A stretch of DNA of 64,000 nt from SG8-4 sp964598225 (GCA_964598225.1 CAZRBG010000023.1:11483-75482), one strand, 5' to 3'; positions 17,226-26,246 are shown, counted from the first letter of the stretch. The notes: generated by a model from the letters alone, not told the origin. A program made the numbers and translations.

Positions 17226-17494
17226 GTAAATCGGCGGCTTTTCTCTGGCTCCGAATTTAATCTTTTATCGGTCCTGTTTGCATGATACCTCGCTCCGCTA
17301 CTTGTCGCGCGGTACGGAAATTGGCTTGATACTCTCAAGACATTACCGGCAAAGCACCCTGCCGGAGGCTGCGCAAAAGGCAAAAGATTTTCGGATGTAT
17401 ATGCCGATGCACACCATTGATCCATGGAAGATCAGATCGGAAACAAGGTGACGAGGGTTTCAGCCGAAGCCTGATTTTGACAAGGAAGACAAAG

Positions 17495-20260
17495 ATGAAT
17501 TTCGCAGCAAGAATCCACAAGAAGCGTTATCTGTCAAGAGCACTTATTTACCTGCTGACATGGAGCTTGCTCGTCAACACTACATTGCCCGTGGCGCTCG
17601 CTCTCGAAGCGATTGACGTTACCGGCTCCACCGGCGTTGTCGGCACGAAGTGGGGAGATCACACCGTTATCGGAACCGGTCACGGCGCGATCATCAACTG
17701 GAATAACTTCGACACATCTTCGGCCCAGAGCGTCACGTTCAAACAGCACATGGGCGGACAGTTAAGCAGCGCCTCGGCTGTACTAAACAGGATCAGCTCC
17801 GGCTCGGTTCCGACGCAATTCAATGGCGCGCTCAACGCAAACGGAAGGGTCTTTGTAGTTAACCCGGCCGGTATCATCTTCGGCGCAGGCTCGACGGTCA
17901 ACGTTTCACAGTTGGTTGCGTCCGGGCTCAGCATCTCGGACGAGGCTTTCAATGCGATTCTTGCCGATCCCGCTAATCAGATGGCGTTCGAAGGGGGAGG
18001 CGGGCAGGTGAAAAACCTCGGCTCAATATCTGCCGATAGCGTCTATCTGGTGGGAGGCAACGTGACCAACGTCGGTTCGATCAAGGCTCCTGATGGGCTG
18101 GTGGTTATGGCAGCCGGCAAAAGCATCTACCTGGCGCAAGACGGCAGCGATGTGATGGTCGAGATAACCGGCGAATCCAGCGGCGCAGACGTTCAAAACA
18201 GGAGCCTTATCAGTGCCGAAAGGGGCAAAATTGTACTGGCCGCCGGCGACAGCTTCTCCGGGGCCGTGAGCAATGCAGGTGTTATCGCGGCGTCGGCTGG
18301 TGAGGTGGTCGTCGAGTCGGCGCATATCGAGAATGCCGGTGAGATTTCGGTGGATTCTGCTAAAAACGACGCGGGCAGCATTAATATCGCGGCTAAGGAA
18401 GAAATTGCCCTTCAGACGGGAAGTTCTACAACGGCAAATTCCGAAACCAGCGGCAACGGCGGAGAGGTAATACTTGACTCCGAAGGCATGACCGTCGTCA
18501 GCGAAGGCGCGTCCATCGAGGCCACCGGCGGCAGCGAATCGGGCGACGGCGGCTTCGTGGAGGTCAGCGGAGAGCACTTCGTTCTTGCCGGAAATGTCGA
18601 TACCTCAGCCGCAAATGGTGCTCCCGGAACGCTTCTAATCGATCCGCTTGACGTTGCCATAGCAGATGGGACAAATCTCGGTGCTTTGGACACGGTTTAC
18701 GAAGAGGACATCGAAAGCGACTCGCAGGCCGGCACGAACGTTCTTGTCGAGGCTGAAAACAGCATTACCGTCCAGAACATTTCGGATGACGAGATCACGG
18801 GCGGCGCCGGAGATATTCGTCTGCGCACGACGGATGCCTTCGGCTCGATCTCATTCAATGACAAGGAAGACACGATATCAACGACCGAAGGGTATATTGT
18901 TCTTGAAACCGGCAGTGGCGGCATTGATATCGGCAGTTTGATGGCCGGTCGGGGTTTGTCCGGCAAGATGATCAGGCCCGGCAGGATCACGATAAGCACT
19001 TCCAACGGCGGCGATATAGTCACAAAGAATCTGTACGTCGATTCCGGAGCGGGCCACGCCGAGATTTATGTGGACGCTTCAGGCAATCTGTCGATCGAAG
19101 GCGACGTCTCGGTGGGCACGCCCTCGAATGGGATACTCGATATACCGGGCAGGTCGCAGGCCGAGGCCTTAATTCATCTGACCGCGGATGCTGATGTAAC
19201 TCTCGGCGGTAACGTTGGCGCCTATGCAGACGGAACGGACGACACCGATGCCGATGCTATTACCCATGCTTATATCACGGTTCGTTCCGGCGCCGACGGA
19301 ACTCCCGGACGGGATATTACGGTGATGGCCGATTTGTCCGTTCTTGCGGAGACCGACACAAAAGCAAGATCCAGGGGATACGTAACTTTAGGCGCCTCGG
19401 ACAAAATGTACTTCGGCCCGGATGCTGCCGCTCCTGTGGCCGACGCCGGCGAAGCTCACGCCGAGGGATATGATGACGACAGAGATTCAGTCTGCGGGCG
19501 GCATATAGCAAAGATAATAATCAATAGCAATGGTATCGAAACGCTGCCTGAGCCGCAGCGTGCTCCGGATTCCGAGCCAGGATCAACAACCGATCCCGAT
19601 CCGGAACCAACGCCCGAGCCGGACCCCGTAATCGAGCCTGAACTTGAACCGGTGCCTGCAACGGAGCCGGAATCTGAGCCCGAGCCTGAAAATAAGACCT
19701 TAGTGGCGGCGTCGATACCTCCGGCGCCGGTTCCCGATGAGAAACTGGACACATCCGGCTGCTCGTCTCTGATGAAGTGGGCGGCCAAAGAAACCGGGAT
19801 CGATCCCAAAAAGATGAACGTTTGGATGTCAAACAGTCTTGCGCTGGCCAACGGAATCCACCCTTGTGATACGTGCGCCAGACTCAAGAAAGCGGCTATG
19901 CTCTTGCGCGATTACCCGGGGACCCGGATAGCCGCACTTAACCAGGTCATCAACGAGTTCGCATCGAGCAGTGCACCGCTTTCCGAGGAAATGGACGCGT
20001 CGATTACCGCCGTGATTATGAGCAACAGCCAGGGTGACAGTCGCTATGCGAAAGCCGGTGCTTATCTCGACTCACTCGCCGAGTACGTCGCCATTCTGAA
20101 CAGCGAAATGAACTTCAGCGCGGCCGAGTCAATGATGCTTGCCGCGGATCGCTATGTTGCACCGATAGCGGAGGGCGATAATCCCGCTCTGGCCGGCTTT
20201 CTCGCAGCGAGGCTGACCGCTCTGGCCGAATCGCAAGTGGTATCGGCTTCCAGCTTTTAG
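17495..20260 (+). CDS. Large exoprotein with haemagglutination-activity (TPS-like) N-terminal domain
   Basis: A 921-residue protein from the ATG at 17495, chosen for its AAGGAAG ribosome site and long signal peptide (KRYLSRALIYLLTWSLLVNTTLPVALA). Residues about 30-170 match the filamentous-haemagglutinin N-terminal domain: TKWGDHTVIGTGHGAIINWNNF, SAVLNRISSG, and NANGRVFVVNPAGIIFGAGS with the NPxGI hallmark. About 170-680 is a repetitive beta-helix. A Pro/Glu-rich linker (about 690-760, PEPDPVIEPE type) precedes a helical C-terminal domain with a CDTC motif. In two-partner secretion this domain is recognised by a TpsB pore; none is in the window. It likely mediates surface adhesion. Confidence 0.85.
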   Translation: MNFAARIHKKRYLSRALIYLLTWSLLVNTTLPVALALEAIDVTGSTGVVGTKWGDHTVIGTGHGAIINWNNFDTSSAQSVTFKQHMGGQLSSASAVLNRISSGSVPTQFNGALNANGRVFVVNPAGIIFGAGSTVNVSQLVASGLSISDEAFNAILADPANQMAFEGGGGQVKNLGSISADSVYLVGGNVTNVGSIKAPDGLVVMAAGKSIYLAQDGSDVMVEITGESSGADVQNRSLISAERGKIVLAAGDSFSGAVSNAGVIAASAGEVVVESAHIENAGEISVDSAKNDAGSINIAAKEEIALQTGSSTTANSETSGNGGEVILDSEGMTVVSEGASIEATGGSESGDGGFVEVSGEHFVLAGNVDTSAANGAPGTLLIDPLDVAIADGTNLGALDTVYEEDIESDSQAGTNVLVEAENSITVQNISDDEITGGAGDIRLRTTDAFGSISFNDKEDTISTTEGYIVLETGSGGIDIGSLMAGRGLSGKMIRPGRITISTSNGGDIVTKNLYVDSGAGHAEIYVDASGNLSIEGDVSVGTPSNGILDIPGRSQAEALIHLTADADVTLGGNVGAYADGTDDTDADAITHAYITVRSGADGTPGRDITVMADLSVLAETDTKARSRGYVTLGASDKMYFGPDAAAPVADAGEAHAEGYDDDRDSVCGRHIAKIIINSNGIETLPEPQRAPDSEPGSTTDPDPEPTPEPDPVIEPELEPVPATEPESEPEPENKTLVAASIPPAPVPDEKLDTSGCSSLMKWAAKETGIDPKKMNVWMSNSLALANGIHPCDTCARLKKAAMLLRDYPGTRIAALNQVINEFASSSAPLSEEMDASITAVIMSNSQGDSRYAKAGAYLDSLAEYVAILNSEMNFSAAESMMLAADRYVAPIAEGDNPALAGFLAARLTALAESQVVSASSF

Positions 20261-20296
20261 ACCGATCTGCACCTACGGGTTACTGGTCTCAAGCCT

Positions 20297-20364
20297 GTCA
20301 TTCCTGCGAAGGCGGGAATCCATTTGTTCACGAGTTTCTGGATTCCTGCCTTCGAAGGAATGAC
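20297..20364. repeat. Palindromic repeat, GTCATTCCTGCGAAGG family, copy 1
   Basis: Left arm GTCATTCCTGCGAAGGCGGG plus AATCCA; right arm TGGATTCCTGCCTTCGAAGG plus AATGAC. It fills the space between two convergent genes (17495 and 20390) and could act as a two-way transcript end. Other copies: 45670-45737, and a half copy at 63876-63902. Confidence 0.88.
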
Positions 20365-20389
20365 AACAACCGGATGAATGACCGTGCTA

Positions 20390-21796
20390 TTAACGGTGCC
20401 GATACACCTCCCAGCCCATGTAGGTGTCGAGCGCCTCGGCGATTGCGCCGGCCTTTTGCGTCAGGCCAACCGCAACGTGGTGCTCGAATCCCATGCGGCA
20501 GATGTACTGGCACAGGAGTTGGAGGTTCGGGATTTTCATGACGCCGTAGCCGCCGAAGGATTCCAGCTTGTCGTTGGTAAACTCGCCCTCGCCGACATAG
20601 GCGCTTACGATGCCTTCGGCGTCGTCGGTGGCGGTTCGGCAGAACGTAGCTTTGTTCGGTTTGATCCTTCCGACTATTGTGCCGTAGGTGTTTTCTTTGC
20701 CTGCAAATCCGGCGATTATCTCCTGGTAGTCCATCTTCGAGCTTTTGAAGAAAGACTTGGGCAGATTGCTGCAATGGAACAGCACGGCCTTGTCGGGATC
20801 GGCGCCATAGTTGTTGTTCCAGTCCAGAAGCGCGCTGGGCGTGCCGCCGGCCAACTGGAGGATGTACATTCCCAGCAGCCCCGTCACGTCCACCTCACAC
20901 GCGCTCGGGACAAGCGATTCGCCCATCATGCTCATGAGCGTACAGGGGACGACGCCGAAAAATTCCTCCAGGGCGGTCCAGCATTGAATAGCCGTGCCGG
21001 ATAGTTCGTTTTCTTTGACCCATTTGTCAATAACAAGACCCAGCTTGGCCATCTTCAACACTTTGTCGTCGGGGATCGAATCGGTCGGCGTATATTTCTT
21101 GATGGCGTTCAGTTTTCTCTTGACCGCCGTATCGCCGTCGGCGAGCCTGTCGATTCTTCCGAAGATTTCCGACAAATCAATCGTCTCGATTGAAATGCCC
21201 GCCAACTCGAGAATCTTCTCGCTGTAACGAACCGTGTTAAACGCGCCCGTTCGAGCGCCGATTGCGCCGAATCTTACGTTTTCCAATCCCCTGACAATCC
21301 TGCATACGGATGCAAATTCGTCCAGGTCGTTTTCGAACGCGGCCGAAGTAACACTGACTGTGTGGGAGCTTGTCAGAGAGTACGGAATGCCGGCCTGCCT
21401 CAGATTGTTGCAGACGCTGAACTTGCCGCAGAAGGAATCCCGCCTATCGGCGATTGTCATCCTGCTTCGGTCATCGGGCTCGGCCTGAATCAGAATGGGG
21501 ACATTCAGCCCGGAGCGTTTTATCGTCTCGGCCACAGCCTTCTCATCGCCGAAATTCGGAAGCGTTACGATGATGCCGTCGATCTTGTCGGCGTTGACCC
21601 CAAAGAGCGCTGCGCATTTTTTGGCGTCGTCGAATGTCTCGACCGCGCCGTATTTCGTTTCCTTCATCGGCAGCGCGACCGAGTTGTATCCATTTTTCTT
21701 GAGCGCACCGAGTATATCCCTGCGGCCCTGTTGAGCCAGTTTGTCGGGGAAAAACCCCCGGTTACCGACTATGACTCCGAATGTGGTCTTTTTCAT
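20390..21796 (-). CDS. L-fucose/L-arabinose isomerase family protein (COG2407-like)
   Basis: 468 residues from the ATG at 21796, which has GGAGAAGCAG before it; the frame extension upstream translates a repeat. The N-terminal part is Rossmann-like (FGVIVGNRGFFPDKLAQQGR). Mid segments DGIIVTLPNFGDE, GAIGARTGAFNTVRY, QCWTALEEFFGVVPC and ACEVDVTG carry the Glu/Asp metal ligands, and the C-terminal GFEHHVAVGL the His, expected of fucose-isomerase-type enzymes. It is the last gene of the ara-type operon, where classical AraA would be expected, so it probably makes the ketose (ribulose or a related sugar) used by the kinase. Confidence 0.85.
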   Translation of the reverse strand: MKKTTFGVIVGNRGFFPDKLAQQGRRDILGALKKNGYNSVALPMKETKYGAVETFDDAKKCAALFGVNADKIDGIIVTLPNFGDEKAVAETIKRSGLNVPILIQAEPDDRSRMTIADRRDSFCGKFSVCNNLRQAGIPYSLTSSHTVSVTSAAFENDLDEFASVCRIVRGLENVRFGAIGARTGAFNTVRYSEKILELAGISIETIDLSEIFGRIDRLADGDTAVKRKLNAIKKYTPTDSIPDDKVLKMAKLGLVIDKWVKENELSGTAIQCWTALEEFFGVVPCTLMSMMGESLVPSACEVDVTGLLGMYILQLAGGTPSALLDWNNNYGADPDKAVLFHCSNLPKSFFKSSKMDYQEIIAGFAGKENTYGTIVGRIKPNKATFCRTATDDAEGIVSAYVGEGEFTNDKLESFGGYGVMKIPNLQLLCQYICRMGFEHHVAVGLTQKAGAIAEALDTYMGWEVYRHR

Positions 21797-21817
21797 TCTG
21801 CTTCTCCTTATTTGTAT

Positions 21818-21858
21818 GGTGGGGCAACCCATTCGGCTGCGCTCCGGGCGGGTCCCAC
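21818..21858. repeat. Inverted-repeat pair R4, copy 1
   Basis: A 41-base sequence starting GGTGGGGCAACCCATTCGGC and ending GGGCGGGTCCCAC. It recurs inverted at 24392-24432 with one mismatch by eye. It lies between the araD and isomerase genes. Confidence 0.9.
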
Positions 21859-21912
21859 GCTACGTTTCTTGCCTGCGATAAGCATTGTCACCACGTTTGC
21901 ACAAATAGTAGG

Positions 21913-21969
21913 CGGTAGGGTGCGCATCGCACACCAATCATATCTCGGTGTGCGATGCACACCCTACCG
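21913..21969. repeat. 57-base palindrome overlapping the araD stop codon
   Basis: Arms CGGTAGGGTGCGCATCGCAC plus ACC and GGTGTGCGATGCACACCCTA plus CCG around an 11-base loop. The araD stop TAG (21966-21964) lies in the right arm, so the last residues of AraD are encoded by the element. A related GTAGGGTGGGGC palindrome is at 58970-59026. Confidence 0.9.
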
Positions 21970-22656
21970 TTTTTGTCCATAATAGGCATTACTGCCGTGT
22001 TTACGCAAGTAATGTTTATCCAGAAGAACGCCGCTGATCGCCCTCGTGTCCGGATTTATCGTTATCGTTCCCAGAGCCGTTGCGGCGGTATGCTCGAGCA
22101 CGACCGTAGCCTCGACGGCTTTTGCGGGACTGTCACCCCATGTGAAAGGTCCGTGATTCGCCACGAGAACCGCCGGCATTTGCGTCGGAACAATCTCGGC
22201 GAATCGCTCGACAATTATTTTGCCCGTGTTCAGCTCGTAATCCGTTCGTATCTGTTCTTTTGTCAAGACATCGGTGACCGGGACGTCACCGTAGAAATAG
22301 TCGGCGTGAGTAGTCCCGAAGCATGGGATCGGTTTGCAGGCCTGTGCCCACATAGTCGCGTTGGGCGAGTGGGTGTGACAGATGCCGCCGATGGCCTCAA
22401 ATCTTCTGTAAAGCTCCAGATGCGTCGGCGTGTCAGACGACGGGTTGAGGTCTCCTTCCACCACTTTTCCATCCAGATCGACCAGCACAATCTTGTCGGC
22501 CGAGAGTTCGTCGTACGGAACTCCGCTTGGTTTGATCGCTACAATCCCGGCCGAGCGGTCGATGCCGCTTGCGTTGCCCCAACTGTAGATCACGAGCTGT
22601 CGTCGTTGCAGCTCAAGGTTTGCATCAAGCACGGTCTTTTTGAGTTGTTCCTTCAT
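21964..22656 (-). CDS. araD: L-ribulose-5-phosphate 4-epimerase
   Basis: Converts L-ribulose-5-phosphate to D-xylulose-5-phosphate. 230 residues from the ATG at 22656; an in-frame TTG two codons earlier is possible. Class II aldolase/epimerase motifs are clear: SWGNASGID, IKPSGVPYDEL, SSDTPTHLELYRRF, the zinc-binding CHTHSPNA, TTHADYFYGDVPV and a later ANHGPFTWGDS. Length is usual for AraD (about 231). It starts 9 bases after the ribulokinase stop. Its final residues come from a palindromic repeat. Confidence 0.95.
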   Translation of the reverse strand: MKEQLKKTVLDANLELQRRQLVIYSWGNASGIDRSAGIVAIKPSGVPYDELSADKIVLVDLDGKVVEGDLNPSSDTPTHLELYRRFEAIGGICHTHSPNATMWAQACKPIPCFGTTHADYFYGDVPVTDVLTKEQIRTDYELNTGKIIVERFAEIVPTQMPAVLVANHGPFTWGDSPAKAVEATVVLEHTAATALGTITINPDTRAISGVLLDKHYLRKHGSNAYYGQKR

Positions 22657-22665
22657 ATGCAAGGC

Positions 22666-24351
22666 TTAATTCTGTACGCTGTCTTTTATATTCAGCAATT
22701 CCTTCATGACATTGACAAGATTTCCCGACCGGTCCTGTGCGCCGAAAGCATCGTGCAGTTGTTTGTACAGCGTGTAAAGCTTCTGATAAACCTTGTTGTT
22801 ATCCGGGATAGGTCTATACGTGACATTTTTGATGCCGCACATTGCGGCCTGAGCTTCGGCGAAGCCGTCGTGGCCACCGGCGTTTGCGCCGGCAACGACT
22901 GCACCGGCTATTGCCGCACCCAGGGCGCAACTCTGAGCCGACGGGGAAATCTGCATCTCCCTTCCGGTCACGTCGGCGTAAATCTGCATCAGCAGCGGAT
23001 TCTTCTCGGCGATCCCGCCGCAGTTTATTACCTCCGAGACCGTAACGCCGTACTCTTCGAATCGGTTGATGATCGTAAGAGCGCCGAATGCCGTTGCCTC
23101 GATTAGAGCGCGGTAGATTTCCTCCGGCCTTGTGTGCAGCGTCTGGCCGATGAGCAGGCCGGTCAGCCTCTGGTCAACGAGTACGGTTCTGTTGCCGTTG
23201 TTCCAGTCGAGGGCCAATAACCCCGACTGGCCCGGTTTGAGCTTTGCGGCCTTTTCTGTCAGGGCCTCGTGGGAACCGGCTTCTGAGCCGCCGGGCTGGA
23301 TATAGTTTACGAACCAGTTGAAGATATCTCCAACTGCGGACTGGCCGGCCTCCAGGCCGAAATATCCCGGCAGAATCGAGCCATCCACGATGCCGCATAT
23401 TCCGGGGATGTCCGCCAGTTCCTGATCTGAAGGGCTTACAAGCATATCGCAGGTGCTGGTGCCGATGATCTTGACCAGTTTACCGGGAGCAATGCCCGAA
23501 CCCACAGCGCCTAAATGGGCGTCGAAGGCGCCCATCGCGACAGGGACGCCCGGCGGTAGATCGAGTTTCCTTGCCCATTCGTCAGTGATGCGTCCCGCCG
23601 CCTGATCGATGGGATACGTCCGGTCGCTGAGCGTTTTGCGAAGCCGACCGAGCTCCGGATCGAGCCTGGAGAGAAATTCCGCATCGGGGTAGCCGCCCCA
23701 GTCATCATTGAACATCGCCTTATGCCCGGCGGCACAGCGGCACCGTCTAACCTTGTCGGGCGCTTCGTTTCCCGTCAGAACAGCGGGCAGCCAGTCGGCG
23801 TGTTCCACCCATGTATAGGCTGCTTCGAATACCTTCGGATCGACGCGAAGACAATGCAGGATTTTGCTGAAGAACCACTCCGAAGAGTAAGTCCCGCCAC
23901 AACGTGCGAGATATTCGGGATGCTCTTTCGCTGCCAATTCCGTGATCTCAGCCGCTTCGGCGTGGCTGGTATGGTCCTTCCAAAGCCAGGCGAAGGCGTT
24001 GGGATTGTCCTTGAACTCATTCAGCATGCTCAGCGGTGTGCCCTTGCGGTCGACAGGTATCGGCGTCGAGCCGGTAGTGTCAACGCCGATGCCGATGATC
24101 TGGCTTTCCTCGAAGCCGTCGACTTTATTCTTCACTTCGGCGATTGCAGCCTTGACGGTTACTTCGATGCCTTTGACATAGTCGGCAGGATTTTGGCGGG
24201 CAAGGTTGTGATCGGCCGGATCGAGAATAATACCCGCCTCGCCAGTTTCGTATTCGTAGACATTACTTCCCACCTCATCGCCATTGGTGACGTCGACAAT
24301 CAGGCATCGCACTGAATTTGTGCCGTAATCAAGACCAATCGTGTAAGCCAT
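22666..24351 (-). CDS. araB: Ribulokinase
   Basis: Phosphorylates L-ribulose (FGGY kinase family). 561 residues from the ATG at 24351, supported by GGGAGA upstream; the longer frame to 24438 only adds codons of the R4 repeat. The N-terminal MAYTIGLDYGTNSVRC is the phosphate-binding start; DTTGSTPIPVD, PGVPVAMGAFDAHLGAVG, KIIGTSTCDM, DWNNGNRTVLVD and VINCGGIAEKNPLLMQIYADV are typical ribulokinase segments. It is followed directly by araD. Assignment as ribulokinase rather than another FGGY enzyme rests on the araD neighbour and full-length similarity. Confidence 0.94.
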   Translation of the reverse strand: MAYTIGLDYGTNSVRCLIVDVTNGDEVGSNVYEYETGEAGIILDPADHNLARQNPADYVKGIEVTVKAAIAEVKNKVDGFEESQIIGIGVDTTGSTPIPVDRKGTPLSMLNEFKDNPNAFAWLWKDHTSHAEAAEITELAAKEHPEYLARCGGTYSSEWFFSKILHCLRVDPKVFEAAYTWVEHADWLPAVLTGNEAPDKVRRCRCAAGHKAMFNDDWGGYPDAEFLSRLDPELGRLRKTLSDRTYPIDQAAGRITDEWARKLDLPPGVPVAMGAFDAHLGAVGSGIAPGKLVKIIGTSTCDMLVSPSDQELADIPGICGIVDGSILPGYFGLEAGQSAVGDIFNWFVNYIQPGGSEAGSHEALTEKAAKLKPGQSGLLALDWNNGNRTVLVDQRLTGLLIGQTLHTRPEEIYRALIEATAFGALTIINRFEEYGVTVSEVINCGGIAEKNPLLMQIYADVTGREMQISPSAQSCALGAAIAGAVVAGANAGGHDGFAEAQAAMCGIKNVTYRPIPDNNKVYQKLYTLYKQLHDAFGAQDRSGNLVNVMKELLNIKDSVQN

Positions 24352-24391
24352 CAGTTGATCTCCCATATAAAGACCATATCGAAACGGTAGA

Positions 24392-24432
24392 GTGGGACCC
24401 GCCCTGAGCGCAGCCGAATGGGTTGCCCCACC
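24392..24432. repeat. Inverted-repeat pair R4, copy 2
   Basis: Starts GTGGGACCCGCCCTGAGCGC and ends GGTTGCCCCACC; the complement of the 21818-21858 copy with one mismatch. It lies between the symporter and araB, so the pair brackets araB-araD. Confidence 0.9.
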
Positions 24433-24468
24433 AATCACACTTCGGCGTGCGGTATATGTTTAGCCCCG

Positions 24469-26181
24469 TTATCTCAACCAGAAACTGAAATATATATATA
24501 AGCCGAGCACCAGACCCAAAACCAGCACAGTTAATAATACTTCCGCCAGTCCCCAGCTCTCGCGGGTTTCTTCTCTTTGTTTGGCGGTTACCGTGGCGTA
24601 GGTCAGCTCGGCGATTTTTTCATATTTTGGCGGGGCGGTCAGCAGCGATACACCGACTATCGCCACTATGCTGATCAGCAGCAGCCATCCGGTTGCGAAG
24701 AGGAAGTTGTACTTACCAACATAGACCAACCAGTCCGGCGATGTAATCACAGGGTCGTCGCCGCCGGTCAGTGCCTGAATCGTCAGCTTGGCCATTCCCA
24801 CGATAAAGCCGATCGCCAGGCCCGCAACGGCCCCCTTGCCGTTTATGCGCTTGAAGAAAAGTCCCAGCATGAAGACTGCCGTTATCGGCGGTGCGAGATA
24901 CCCCTGCACGCTCTGGAGGTATTTGTACAATCCGCCTTCCGAGACTCGCTGCATGACTGGAATCCAGATTATCCCCATCACGACCACGAGTCCTGTTGCG
25001 ACCCGGCCGACCGAGACGAGGTGTCGCTCCGATGCTCTGGGGTTGATTTTCTCGTAGATATCGACAGTGAAAAGCGAAGCACAGGAGTTGAACAGCGATG
25101 ATAGTGAACTCATCAACGCCGCCAGAAGACCTCCGACCACCAGGCCGCGAAGGCCGGGCGGGAGAAGCGAGCTTACCATAACCGCGAATACCTGATCGCC
25201 GTCCAGGGCCTCTTGTCCGTCGGTCATCTTCGTCGGTATTTCGATCAGGCCCTTCTGATGGAGTGCGTAGCCGATGAGGCCCGGGACGAGGAAGATCAGT
25301 ACGGGCCAAACCTTCAAAAAGCTGCCCCAGAGAGCGCCTCGGCGGGCATTCTTCAGGTCTTTGGCCGAGAGCGCACGTTGGACGATGTATTGATCCGTAC
25401 ACCAGTACCAGAGCCCTATGATGGGCGAGGCTATCAACACTCCCAGCCAGGGGAAGTCGGGATCGGTATTCGGTCGCCAAAGTGCGAAGTTGGCGGCGTT
25501 CTCGCGGCATATCGCCTGAAGCTCGCCCCAGCCGCCGAGCTTCTCCAGACCAAGCACCGTAATAAAGAACGAGCCGACAAGCAGAATAACGGTCTGGGCG
25601 GTGTCGGTATAGACTACGGCCCGAAGACCACCGAGGACGGTATATATGCCGGTAAGGGTAACAGTCAGCAGCGCTCCGATCCAGAAGGCGTCGAGCACAA
25701 AAGTCTCTGTTACACGGATGTTGATCTCAGGCAGTAGGACGTTGAACACCACGCCACCGGCATAAACTGTAACAGAGACCTTGGTAAACACATACGCAAC
25801 GAGCGAAACGACAGAAAGTATCCAGCGTGAGGCCGGGTTGAATCGCTTTTCGAGAAACTCCGGCATGGTGAATACTTTCGAGCGATAGTAGAACGGCACG
25901 AACACCCACGCCAGGACGACCACCACCCACGCGTGCAGTTCCCAGTGGGCCATCGCCATGCCGCTGGTGGTGCCCTGGCCCGCCAGACCGACGATATGCT
26001 CGGAGCCGATATTCGAGGCGAAGATCGAAGCGCCGACCACGAACCAGGGCATATGTCTGCCGGCGAGGAAGTAATCGGTAGATGTTTGCTGTTTCTGCCG
26101 GACCACCCACCAGACGATAACCACCATTACGCCGAAATAGCCGGCGATTGCGATCCAGTCCAATGTCTCGAATCCACTCAC
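24469..26181 (-). CDS. Sodium:solute symporter (SSS family), likely arabinose uptake
   Basis: A 570-residue inner-membrane protein with about 13-14 membrane segments. It starts with GTG at 26181. WWVVRQKQQTSTDYFLAGRHMPWFVVGASIFASNIGSEH is the SSS signature region, and AYVFTKVSVTVYAGG, GGLRAVVYTDTAQ and GLVVGGLLAALMSSLSSLFNS match SGLT-type carriers with Na2-site serines. As first gene of the operon with araB, araD and an isomerase, it most likely imports L-arabinose or a similar pentose with Na+. The promoter candidate is at 26247-26275. Confidence 0.9.
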   Translation of the reverse strand: MSGFETLDWIAIAGYFGVMVVIVWWVVRQKQQTSTDYFLAGRHMPWFVVGASIFASNIGSEHIVGLAGQGTTSGMAMAHWELHAWVVVVLAWVFVPFYYRSKVFTMPEFLEKRFNPASRWILSVVSLVAYVFTKVSVTVYAGGVVFNVLLPEINIRVTETFVLDAFWIGALLTVTLTGIYTVLGGLRAVVYTDTAQTVILLVGSFFITVLGLEKLGGWGELQAICRENAANFALWRPNTDPDFPWLGVLIASPIIGLWYWCTDQYIVQRALSAKDLKNARRGALWGSFLKVWPVLIFLVPGLIGYALHQKGLIEIPTKMTDGQEALDGDQVFAVMVSSLLPPGLRGLVVGGLLAALMSSLSSLFNSCASLFTVDIYEKINPRASERHLVSVGRVATGLVVVMGIIWIPVMQRVSEGGLYKYLQSVQGYLAPPITAVFMLGLFFKRINGKGAVAGLAIGFIVGMAKLTIQALTGGDDPVITSPDWLVYVGKYNFLFATGWLLLISIVAIVGVSLLTAPPKYEKIAELTYATVTAKQREETRESWGLAEVLLTVLVLGLVLGLYIYFSFWLR

Positions 26182-26246
26182 AATATCGTTCTTTCAAGTT
26201 GTTGCAGTGAGCGTTTGGCGACGCAGTGTCGAAGCCGGAAATATCT

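Larger units (their letters stand above)
16846..17494. other. Long divergent intergenic region between rpmA and the haemagglutination-domain gene
   Basis: 649 bases with no supported gene. Leftward promoter of rpmA at 16898-16926 and a rightward candidate at 17197-17225 were found. The part from about 17232 to 17494 would be a long transcribed leader of the large exoprotein gene and holds G+C-rich hairpin-prone segments (around 17343-17375), but no known riboswitch could be matched. Confidence 0.55.

Noticed and set aside
17340..17400. Possible c-di-GMP-I (GEMM) riboswitch in the leader of the haemagglutination-domain gene
   Set aside because: GGCAAA and GCAAAAGGC segments recall the conserved core, but the GA before GCAAAG, the tetraloop receptor and the second stem do not fit.
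20297..20364. Repeats as part of a CRISPR array
   Set aside because: Copies are kilobases apart, palindromic over their whole length, and have no regular spacers or cas genes.
24352..24438. Longer N-terminus for ribulokinase
   Set aside because: The added residues are a translation of the R4 repeat, which gives nearly the same peptide near 21840 in another context; the ATG at 24351 has a good ribosome site.
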